IMG/VR virus record: IMGVR_UViG_3300032240_001633
Location: 1 to 20,634 of that record
Source of the DNA: a virus
Length of the DNA stretch: 20,634 bases
Direction: 5' to 3' (one strand)
Shown here: positions 13,635-18,708 of the stretch, piece by piece
Position numbering within the stretch: position 1 is the first letter of the stretch
Layout of the letters: every line of letters begins with the position of its first letter
Notes under the pieces: model-generated
The model's database searches: none
Seen by the model: only the letters and a program-made list of their open reading frames with translations
What the model was told of the DNA's origin: nothing
Translations under genes and position numbers: made by a program

Positions 13635-15899
13635 TTGGAATTTCTGGACTTTATCACAAAACTCGCCCCTGCTGGCGAGACCGCACTTATTGTGCACCAA
13701 AAACCACAATTAAAAGACGGTCAAATACAACTGCACGCCGATGGCGCAGTCAAATGCACATGGCCAGCGCACCTACCGACCAAAGGCACTAAGGCTGGCC
13801 AAGCGTGGTACGCCAACACCGCCAGCTTTGTCGTTGACCGGTTCACCGATGGCCGCGTGTCAGCGTCCGCAGCCAACTGCGAGTACATCCTCGTCATGAT
13901 GCTGGACGACATCGGCACCAAGTCCAAGGTGCCGCCCATCGCCCCGACGTGGATTATGGAGACGTCGCCTGGCTCGTTTCAGTGGGGTTACGCCTTCAGC
14001 GACCAACCAACCAAAGCCGAGTTCAGCGCAGCCATCCGCGCCATCGCCGACGCGGGCTATACCGACCCTGGTGCCTGCAACCCCGTTCGCAACTTCCGGT
14101 TGCCTGGCTCGGTCAACCTGAAGCCCGAGCGCAACCTGTTTGAGTCGCGCTTGGTCGAGTTTCACCCAGACCGTGAGTTCACGCTGCCCGAAATATGCGG
14201 CGCGCTTGGTGTCACGCCCGTCGAAGCCGATTCGCTGACCCTGCGCCCGATCCGCTTGTCGGACGATGGTGCCGATGACGTGATGGCGTGGCTGTCCGAG
14301 CAGGGTCTGCTGCTGTCCCGACCCAATGGCGAGGGCTGGGCTGGCGTGATCTGCCCCAATAGTGCCGAGCATACCGACGGTAACCCCGAAGGCCGGTACA
14401 TGCCCGCCAACCGCGCATACTGCTGCCTGCATTCGCACTGCGTGGACTTTGATTCCCGCATGTTCTTGCAATGGGTGACCGACAACGATGGCCCTGCCCA
14501 CACGCCTGGTCTGCGTGAGGAGCTGCTGGCGCAGGCGATGAACTCTGCGCTGTCCAAGCTCACGCCGACCATTGAATACCCGAACGAAGCGGCCAAGATC
14601 GTGGCCGAGGTCGAGCGCAAAGAGCTTGGCCGCATTGAGAAGGCCGAGTGGTACGAGCGGTTCGCCTACGTCCAAGCAGATGATTGCTACTTCGACCTGA
14701 GCGACCGGCGTGAGATCGCCCGCAACACGTTTAACGCCCTGTTTCGGCATATAGATTGCAAGTCGATTCACAACAGCAAGCGTCGCATTGAGGCGTCGCA
14801 CTGCTTTGATGAGAACCGCCAAGCCAAGGGTGCCAAGTCGTTGGCAGGCATCACCTACGCCGCCGGTGCCACTATTCTGGTCGCCCGTGACGGCATGGTC
14901 TACGGCAACCGTTGGCGTGACGCCCGCCCAGCACCGAAAGCCGGTGACGTCAGCCTGTGGCTGGCGCACGTCGAGCGCATGGTGCCCGAGCCCTTCGAGC
15001 GTGAGCACCTACTGAACGCACTGGCGCACAAGGTGCAATTCCCTGCCCACAAGATCAACCACGCCATCCTGATGGGGGGTAATCATGGGTCGGGCAAGGA
15101 CACTTTGTTTGCGCCGTTTTTCTGGGCTATAGGTGGAGATGCTAAGGCCAACTGTTCGCTGGTCAAGAACGAGGACTTATCGTCTCAGTGGGGCTACGCG
15201 CTGGAATGCGAAGTCATGGAGATCGCCGAGCTACGCCAAGCAGAAGCCAAAGACCGCCGCGCGCTGGAGAATACGTTGAAGCCCATCATCGCCGCGCCGC
15301 CTGAGCTGCTGATGGTCAACCGTAAGGGTTTGCACCCGTACATGGCACTGAATCGGGTTTTCGTGATCGCATTTTCTAACGAGCGCGTGGCCATTTCACT
15401 GCCTAGCGAAGATCGCCGGTGGTTTGTGATCTGGTGCGCTGCCCCTAAACTAGCAGAGGCTCAGGCCGTCTCGTTATGGAATTTTTACCAGCACCGTGGC
15501 GGCTTTGAGGCTGTCGCCCATTACCTGCACACCCGTGACGTGTCCGACTGGAACCCGACCGCGCCGCCGCCAGTGACCGAAGCCAAACTGATCATGGTCG
15601 AGCATGGCATGAGCACCGCCGAGTCGTTTCTGGTTGACCAAATGCGCCGCCGTGTCGGTGAATTCTCCCGTGGTGTCGTTGCGTCCCCTTTTCACGGTGT
15701 CTGCGACCGTCTGCAAGGGTACGCGCCTGGGGGTGTCAAGATCGTGCAGGCCGCGTTATTACACGCGCTGAAGGAGGCTAACTGGATCGACTGCGGTCGT
15801 CTTAAGTCGTCACTGCACGACACTAAAAAACATATCTTTTGCGCCCCTGATCTGGCGAAGGCCACGAAATCAGAACTGCGAAATATGGTCGAGTCATAA
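13635..15899 (+). CDS. Primase-polymerase / SF3 helicase fusion (DUF5906/VirE-like)
   Basis: A 754-residue fusion. The N-terminal part resembles an AEP/RepB-type primase: ILVMMLDDIGTK (Asp91, Asp92), PTWIMETSPGSFQWGYA (104-120) and RNFRLPGSVNLK (152-163). A possible zinc-binding insert follows (Cys240, His246, Cys263/264, His266, His268, Cys269). The C-terminal part is a superfamily-3 ATPase of the DUF5906/VirE type: Walker A MGGNHGSGKDTLF (480-492), VMEIAELRQ (527-535) as Walker B-like acids, SNERV (581-585) and the arginine pair in SEDRRWFV (591-598). It would prime and unwind DNA for PolA upstream. The start is TTG at 13635 with GGAG (13624-13627) 7 nt before it. The gene looks more GC-rich than the virion genes at 1633-4937. 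Confidence 0.92.
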   Translation: MEFLDFITKLAPAGETALIVHQKPQLKDGQIQLHADGAVKCTWPAHLPTKGTKAGQAWYANTASFVVDRFTDGRVSASAANCEYILVMMLDDIGTKSKVPPIAPTWIMETSPGSFQWGYAFSDQPTKAEFSAAIRAIADAGYTDPGACNPVRNFRLPGSVNLKPERNLFESRLVEFHPDREFTLPEICGALGVTPVEADSLTLRPIRLSDDGADDVMAWLSEQGLLLSRPNGEGWAGVICPNSAEHTDGNPEGRYMPANRAYCCLHSHCVDFDSRMFLQWVTDNDGPAHTPGLREELLAQAMNSALSKLTPTIEYPNEAAKIVAEVERKELGRIEKAEWYERFAYVQADDCYFDLSDRREIARNTFNALFRHIDCKSIHNSKRRIEASHCFDENRQAKGAKSLAGITYAAGATILVARDGMVYGNRWRDARPAPKAGDVSLWLAHVERMVPEPFEREHLLNALAHKVQFPAHKINHAILMGGNHGSGKDTLFAPFFWAIGGDAKANCSLVKNEDLSSQWGYALECEVMEIAELRQAEAKDRRALENTLKPIIAAPPELLMVNRKGLHPYMALNRVFVIAFSNERVAISLPSEDRRWFVIWCAAPKLAEAQAVSLWNFYQHRGGFEAVAHYLHTRDVSDWNPTAPPPVTEAKLIMVEHGMSTAESFLVDQMRRRVGEFSRGVVASPFHGVCDRLQGYAPGGVKIVQAALLHALKEANWIDCGRLKSSLHDTKKHIFCAPDLAKATKSELRNMVES

Positions 15900-15904
15900 A
15901 AAAA

Positions 15905-15924
15905 GAGCCCCTTTGCAGGGGCTC
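15905..15924 (-). terminator. Rho-independent terminator of the right minus-strand operon
   Basis: A 7-bp GC-rich stem GAGCCCC (15905-15911) / GGGGCTC (15918-15924) has a 6-nt loop. Read on the minus strand it is followed by seven T residues, the classical intrinsic terminator. It lies just beyond the end of the minus-strand chain and directly after the stop of the plus-strand primase-helicase, so it closes convergent transcripts. In the plus direction there is no T run (GTTAAG follows), although the stem could still slow that transcript. Confidence 0.85.
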
Positions 15925-15943
15925 GTTAAGTTTAGGCAACTGC

Positions 15944-16003
15944 TCAAAGACCAAGCAGAACAGCTAGTATAGCGGCTATCAAGGCCGCGCAAATGGCTAA
16001 CAC
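15944..16003 (-). CDS. Possible 19-residue hydrophobic peptide, GTG start
   Basis: Read from the GTG at 16003, the peptide is (M)LAICAALIAAILAVLLGL, a single hydrophobic helix, which stops 20 nt before the terminator. It overlaps the previous gene by 7 nt. The GGAG ahead of the GTG is only 2 nt away, which is too close for a normal ribosome site, so translation is uncertain. It is listed because the other two minus-strand chains' tiny membrane peptides (6804-6890, 16936-17022) follow the same idea. It may simply be untranslated trailer sequence. Confidence 0.3.
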   Translation of the reverse strand: MLAICAALIAAILAVLLGL

Positions 16004-16245
16004 GACTCCAAGGCCATATTTTCAATACGGTCTATCAACTTGAAATGCAATAGCGGCGCGACATCCACGCCGCCGACATAGGCGGCGAGTAACGTCATTT
16101 GAGGGTCTATGTCCTCTTCCGGTATGCCGTCGTCGTACTCAAGGTGGCAGACAAGGGTATATCCTGAATCCTCATGATCGTAGTGGTACTCATGATAATG
16201 CGGCTCACACGGCGGTGCGTCCAGTATTAGATTCTTCATTTTCAT
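15997..16245 (-). CDS. Small His-rich protein of unknown function
   Basis: An 82-residue protein. The N-terminal part has a striking cluster of His, Tyr and Cys (CEPHYHEYHYDHED, then TLVCHLEYDDG), and the rest is an ordinary small fold (PQMTLLAAYVGGVDVAPLLH). The His/Cys cluster could bind a metal, but the spacing fits no finger I can name. The ATG at 16245 overlaps the upstream stop as ATGA, with AAGGGGGA as ribosome site. It is the last full-size gene of this minus-strand operon before its terminator. No family is recognised. Confidence 0.7.
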   Translation of the reverse strand: MKMKNLILDAPPCEPHYHEYHYDHEDSGYTLVCHLEYDDGIPEEDIDPQMTLLAAYVGGVDVAPLLHFKLIDRIENMALESC

Positions 16246-16673
16246 AGCGTCCCCCTTGCGCGGATGACGGCGGCGGCGATGCGCTCAGGGTCGCCCTCTT
16301 CACAGGCTTCAATCAGGGCAACCAAGGCCGCGCGGGTTGTCAACTTCTTTGCGGGCTTGATATCCTCAATGTAATGCTCATCCACCTCTTCCCATACTTC
16401 CGGCTGAGTAGCGTCCAACATAGGCGCGGCGCGATCTACATAGGTGTAGTCGCATTCCATCAAGTGAATGCGGCTGTTGAGCGCGTTAAAGCACTTCAGA
16501 TAATCTTCCGTAGTCATTCCAGCTTGAAATATGGGGTATTCCCTTTTCATACTGTTATTTTTAGCGTCGACTTTTATTTTGATCTTTGGCGGCTTTGCCG
16601 CCAGTGCGCGGATAGCATGAGCGTTTTCCGGCTTGACTTTATAGCGTGTAGTTTCGTGTGTGAATTCGATCAT
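16242..16673 (-). CDS. 143-residue phage protein of unknown function
   Basis: The protein begins MIEFTHETTRYKVKPENAHA. It has a basic segment (KPPKIKIKVDAKNNSMKREY), then YPIFQAGMTTEDYLKCFNAL and a C-terminal helix pair (TTRAALVALIEACEEGDPER). Domains are not recognised; the middle FQAGMTTEDYLKCFN has the feel of a small phage early protein. The ATG at 16673 sits in the repeated junction ACAGCATGA and overlaps the upstream stop by 4 nt; GGAG is a few bases upstream. It is the largest gene of this small-gene operon. Confidence 0.72.
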   Translation of the reverse strand: MIEFTHETTRYKVKPENAHAIRALAAKPPKIKIKVDAKNNSMKREYPIFQAGMTTEDYLKCFNALNSRIHLMECDYTYVDRAAPMLDATQPEVWEEVDEHYIEDIKPAKKLTTRAALVALIEACEEGDPERIAAAVIRARGTL

Positions 16674-16939
16674 GCTGTTTGCTCCTTTGACAATAATTCT
16701 TCTGCAACCTCTTGCGCCCAGTCAAGCAAATCGTTACTGTTTTCGTCATTTTTACGATATACATAAGCACAGGCTTGATGCAATACCGCATCAGGCGGTA
16801 TGGTTAACTCTTGGTCTACAAACCGTTCGCGTAGGTCTTCTACGTCAAGAGTAACAACGGGATACCAACCCAAAGCCCGTTCTAATTCCATAATCAATTT
16901 GATCTGGTCTGATCTGTCAAGTGTTTTAATGTCAATCAT
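16670..16939 (-). CDS. 89-residue acidic phage protein of unknown function
   Basis: The protein begins MIDIKTLDRSDQIKLIMELE and contains LGWYPVVTLDVEDLRERFVD, then PDAVLHQACAYVYRK, and ends in an acidic helix (NSNDLLDWAQEVAEELLSKE). I chose the ATG at 16939 because it overlaps the stop of the membrane-peptide gene (ATGA) and has GGAG about 7 nt upstream; a TTG at 16951 would add MEYE. Its own end overlaps the next ATG inside ACAGCATGA. No family is recognised. Confidence 0.7.
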   Translation of the reverse strand: MIDIKTLDRSDQIKLIMELERALGWYPVVTLDVEDLRERFVDQELTIPPDAVLHQACAYVYRKNDENSNDLLDWAQEVAEELLSKEQTA

Positions 16940-17022
16940 TTCATACTCCAAAAATATAAAACAAAGGGAAGGGCGAGGAAAAAGGCAAACGCGATAGCGT
17001 CAAGAACTTGGCGGGTTGTCAT
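16936..17022 (-). CDS. 28-residue membrane peptide
   Basis: This peptide begins MTTRQVLDAIAFAFFLALPF and ends VLYFWSMK. One hydrophobic helix follows a short basic, polar head, giving the normal charge pattern for an inner-membrane peptide. The ATG at 17022 overlaps the upstream stop (ATGA in ACAGCATGA) with GAGGTG just ahead, and its stop overlaps the next gene's ATG, so it is coupled on both sides. That double coupling is the main evidence for it. The function is unknown. Confidence 0.6.
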   Translation of the reverse strand: MTTRQVLDAIAFAFFLALPFVLYFWSMK

Positions 17023-17231
17023 GCTGTCACCTCAATGATTCGATAATCTTCGGGGTTGAAATCTTCTAAATATCCGGCTTTCACGGCATAGGCCGCTTCC
17101 GATAGATACTCGTCTAGTTCGGCTTGCGCGGCTTCGCGGGTTGCAAAGGTGACGAGGATGTCGTCCAGACTATCCGTCCAAACATTTTCCCATTGGTTTG
17201 GGTATATGCGGGTTTGTACTTCGTAAGTCAT
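17019..17231 (-). CDS. Small phage protein (FATREAAQAELDEY type)
   Basis: A 70-residue protein beginning MTYEVQTRIYPNQWENVWTD. It contains VTFATREAAQAELDEYLSEA and ends EDYRIIEVTA. The order 'short strand, W-x-x-x-W, T-F-x-TREEAQAELD helix, acidic DFR-I-x-E end' recurs in small early proteins of many phages that I know only as hypothetical. I chose the ATG at 17231: it lies in the recurring ACAGCATGA junction and has AGGA (in TTAGGATGA) 8 nt upstream. ATGs at 17240 and 17252 are alternatives with weaker support; 17240 overlaps the upstream stop. The stop overlaps the membrane-peptide start. Confidence 0.72.
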   Translation of the reverse strand: MTYEVQTRIYPNQWENVWTDSLDDILVTFATREAAQAELDEYLSEAAYAVKAGYLEDFNPEDYRIIEVTA

Positions 17232-17236
17232 GCTGT

Positions 17237-17518
17237 TCATCCTAAAATACATTCGCGGAGGGTTCGCATTTCGTCATTCCATGATTGACCGCAAATATAG
17301 TTCGCGCCCGTATCACTCAGCGTCATGCGCGAATATATGCCGTAGCGTTCCCAGCAGCTTAAGGGTATTTCAAGCCTACGGGCTAGCTTTGCTTTTGTAT
17401 TTTCACGGCAACCTTTGCCTACCATAGCCAAAATATCAGCCTTTTGCGCGTCATTCAGGGCAAACGTGCCCTCTGAAAATTTAGCGTTATGAATCAAATT
17501 ATCTAAATTGCGTTGCAT
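17237..17518 (-). CDS. 93-residue protein with helix-turn-helix-like segment
   Basis: The protein begins MQRNLDNLIHNAKFSEGTFA. The central part (TKAKLARRLEIPLSCWERYG, about 41-60) has the spacing of a helix-turn-helix pair as in Xre-type repressors (LAxxLxI...WERyG). The rest (YSRMTLSDTGANYICGQSWN) is unlike a full repressor domain. AAAGGAAA precedes the ATG at 17518 by about 6 nt, in a leader nearly the same as that of the gene at 18033. Two hairpins lie just upstream. It may be a small DNA-binding regulator; I would not name it a repressor. Confidence 0.68.
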   Translation of the reverse strand: MQRNLDNLIHNAKFSEGTFALNDAQKADILAMVGKGCRENTKAKLARRLEIPLSCWERYGIYSRMTLSDTGANYICGQSWNDEMRTLRECILG

Positions 17519-17547
17519 GATTTTCCTTTAGTTGATTGAATTGAATC

Positions 17548-17586
17548 GGTGACAAGTCACCCGCTAGCCCTCAGACAAGGGCTAGC
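17548..17586. repeat. Two tandem inverted repeats in a 78-bp intergenic gap
   Basis: The gap 17519-17596 holds a 14-bp palindrome GGTGACAAGTCACC (17548-17561; 6-bp arms, 2-nt centre), then directly a 9-bp hairpin GCTAGCCCT (17563-17571) / AGGGCTAGC (17578-17586) with a 6-nt loop. They stand upstream of the 17518 gene and downstream of the 17597 gene on the minus strand. Neither is followed by a T run on the minus strand, so they are not simple terminators; an operator plus an mRNA processing or attenuation hairpin is possible. Confidence 0.6.
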
Positions 17587-17596
17587 AGTTGCATTG

Positions 17597-17809
17597 TCAA
17601 TGCACAATCGACGCGATAACACCACGATCAATATGGTGCAACTGAATCAGATTATGTTTGTTGAATGAGCGCATGCGCTCAGGTAATGACATATAGCGGT
17701 CGAAGTCGCGCAATGCCTTAGCTAAGGTTTTCGCGCTGAATAGCACGCGCTGATGCGTGCCCTCAGTCGCTGAGTTATGCCAGCAAATAATTTTATATAT
17801 GTTGTTCAT
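17597..17809 (-). CDS. 70-residue phage protein of unknown function
   Basis: The protein begins MNNIYKIICWHNSATEGTHQ, continues RVLFSAKTLAKALRDFDRYM and ends QLHHIDRGVIASIVH. It is basic, with a helical middle and several His residues, but no known motif. The ATG at 17809 overlaps the upstream stop inside the recurring ACAGCATGA junction. It is followed by a 78-bp gap with two hairpins rather than by a coupled gene, the only such gap in this operon. Confidence 0.68.
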   Translation of the reverse strand: MNNIYKIICWHNSATEGTHQRVLFSAKTLAKALRDFDRYMSLPERMRSFNKHNLIQLHHIDRGVIASIVH

Positions 17810-18033
17810 GCTGTCACTCCCTCAATGGCACGGCTTTGAATCTGCTTGTTGGCTATGTCGTGCATTGTCCAGCAGTCTCTGTCACCCCAATACGCGGCCT
17901 CCTCGTCGCTGTCTACGATCTTTTGCACTTCACGAGTAATTAACACGTTATGCACGATGTCAGAATTACGCGGGAACTGGTAGTGCAACCAGTTGCTAAA
18001 AAAATTCAGGTACTCGGCGCGGTTTGATTTCAT
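17806..18033 (-). CDS. 75-residue phage protein of unknown function; first gene of right minus operon
   Basis: The protein begins MKSNRAEYLNFFSNWLHYQF and contains NSDIVHNVLITREVQKIVDS and YWGDRDCWTMHDIANKQIQS. It looks like a small helical, polar soluble protein; no family is recognised. I chose the ATG at 18033 because AAAGGAA (complement of 18041-18047) lies 7 nt upstream; the ATG at 18072 would add 13 residues and lacks a ribosome site. It heads the minus-strand operon, so its promoter lies in the repeat-rich region to the right. The stop overlaps the next ATG as ATGA. Confidence 0.68.
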   Translation of the reverse strand: MKSNRAEYLNFFSNWLHYQFPRNSDIVHNVLITREVQKIVDSDEEAAYWGDRDCWTMHDIANKQIQSRAIEGVTA

Positions 18034-18066
18034 GATGATTTTCCTTTGGTTTAGTTGACTGAATAA

Positions 18067-18086
18067 GAGCATATTTTTAGATGCTC
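18067..18086 (-). repeat. Stem-loop in the 5' leader of the right minus-strand operon
   Basis: GAGCAT (18067-18072) and ATGCTC (18081-18086) are a 6-bp inverted repeat with an 8-nt AT-rich loop. On the minus strand it lies some 35-50 nt upstream of the ATG at 18033. It could be a weak mRNA leader hairpin or a binding site; there is no T run to make it a terminator. Confidence 0.4.
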
Positions 18087-18130
18087 TCTATATATACATA
18101 ATAGAATCGTGCCAGCTTTTAAAATAGTCT

Positions 18131-18200
18131 TGTAAAACAATCACTTACGATGTCGACTAAAAACCCTATGTAAAACAATTCCTTACAAATAGATGTAAGG
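18131..18200. repeat. 18-bp direct repeats plus an inverted repeat
   Basis: TGTAAAACAATCACTTAC (18131-18148) and TGTAAAACAATTCCTTAC (18169-18186) match at 16 of 18 positions and start 38 bp apart. The second is followed by an inverted repeat CCTTACA (18181-18187) / TGTAAGG (18194-18200) with a 6-nt loop. The ending CACTTAC in the first is the complement of GTAAGTG, the half-site seen in the 16-bp dyads further right. They look like protein-binding sites in front of the minus-strand operon. Confidence 0.65.
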
Positions 18201-18234
18201 TTAGCGTCAGTTTGCATGGATATTTAGGGTAATG

Positions 18235-18440
18235 TATGGACAAGGGAAAACAAGCGCGAATTGTCCATAAAAAAGCTATATACGGCCTGACTATTTTAGG
18301 GTTTATGGACAATATGGACAATAAAATAGGTATATATAAAGCAAACAAAAATAGTAATACTATATAGCTATACAGTAGGTTGAGGATCACGTTTAGCGAC
18401 CGACTTAAAATGCCTGTCCAAACTGTCCATAGTGTCCATA
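18235..18440. repeat. 9-bp iterons, TATGGACAA / TTGTCCATA, seven copies
   Basis: TATGGACAA stands at 18235-18243, as complement TTGTCCATA at 18261-18269, and twice head to tail without a gap at 18304-18312 and 18313-18321. Three more, in the opposite orientation and without gaps, are CTGTCCAAA (18414-18422), CTGTCCATA (18423-18431) and GTGTCCATA (18432-18440). The abutting 9-bp tandem blocks of two and three are typical of iterons or clustered initiator sites. The word is 7/9 identical to the DnaA box TTATCCACA, so degenerate DnaA sites are one reading. Confidence 0.75.
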
Positions 18441-18461
18441 AACTATAGTACTACATACTAA

Positions 18462-18589
18462 GTAAGTGACCACTAACATCACCAAGTTAGTGTGTACTCA
18501 CTTGTCAAATCTATATGTTAGTGGCCACTAACTTCCAGGTGTATGTAAGTGCTTACTAATTTAGGGCTTGTATGTAAGTGCTCACTAAC
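18462..18589. repeat. Five 16-bp dyad-symmetric sites in an array upstream of terminase
   Basis: Sites: GTAAGTGACCACTAAC (18462-18477), GTTAGTGTGTACTCAC (18486-18501), GTTAGTGGCCACTAAC (18517-18532, a perfect palindrome), GTAAGTGCTTACTAAT (18545-18560) and GTAAGTGCTCACTAAC (18574-18589). The shared shape is GTWAGTG-N2-CACTAAC. Centres are 24, 31, 28 and 29 bp apart, so most sites face a similar side of the helix at about three turns. They are likely sites for a dimeric DNA-binding protein: a repressor, an initiator or the terminase small subunit. The sequence shows the sites; their ligand is not known. Confidence 0.8.
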
Positions 18590-18591
18590 TT

Positions 18592-18637
18592 GAGGGGGAG
18601 GGGTAGGGCCCGCCGTCATGGCCCAACGGTGACGGAG
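18592..18637. other. GC-rich block with inverted repeat (candidate cos/pac element)
   Basis: A sharply GC-rich block follows the dyad array in otherwise AT-rich DNA. It contains GAGGGGGAGGGGTAGGGCCC and then CCGTCA (18613-18618) / TGACGG (18630-18635), an inverted repeat with 11 nt between the arms. GC-rich cut sites beside repeated terminase-binding sites and the terS gene are the arrangement of lambda-type cos regions. The order here (sites, GC-rich block, terS) fits, but no cut site can be shown from sequence alone. Confidence 0.35.
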
Positions 18638-18671
18638 GTTTCACAAACAATTTTTTTATTTTTTAAAATTG

Positions 18672-18708
18672 CCCACATGACCCACATGATTTACACTTGC
18701 GCACATGA
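18672..18708. repeat. CACATGA repeats running into the terS start
   Basis: CCCACATGA occurs twice without a gap (18672-18680, 18681-18689) and again as CGCACATGA (18700-18708). The ATG of the terminase small subunit (18705) lies in the last copy. No Shine-Dalgarno is visible before it, so the repeats may be binding sites that control terminase translation or start choice. Confidence 0.5.

Larger units (their letters stand above)
18034..18704. other. Long AT-rich non-coding region with organised repeats (candidate origin/packaging/control region)
   Basis: This is the only long stretch without a credible gene. It lies between the divergent starts of the right minus-strand operon and the terminase genes, so it must carry promoters for at least one of them. 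It contains, left to right, a leader stem-loop, 18-bp direct repeats, a set of 9-bp iterons, five 16-bp dyad sites, a GC-rich block and CACATGA repeats, described separately. No clear sigma70 promoter was found; AT-rich patches such as TATTATGTATATATAG on the minus strand (complement near 18090-18105) are possible -10 material. Confidence 0.7.

Noticed and set aside
13860-15008. A 382-codon open frame on the minus strand inside the primase-helicase gene
   Set aside because: The plus strand encodes clear primase and helicase motifs. The antisense frame arises from high GC and codon bias and has no motif or ribosome-site support.
18085-18115. TGGCACG on the minus strand as a sigma54 (-24/-12) promoter
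   Set aside because: The -12 GC element is missing: the sequence after TGGCACG reads ATTCTATTA.
18350-18375. TAATAC...TATAG as a T7-like phage RNA polymerase promoter
   Set aside because: Only fragments of the consensus match. There is a single copy, and no phage RNA polymerase gene is seen.
18166-18390. A 74-codon hydrophobic open frame on the minus strand in the repeat region
   Set aside because: It is composed of AT-rich sequence and runs through the iterons. There is no ribosome site and no coupling to other genes.
18462-18589. The repeat array as a CRISPR
   Set aside because: The repeats are 16-bp palindromes with 8-15 bp gaps of AT-rich DNA, far too short for spacers, and no cas genes are present.
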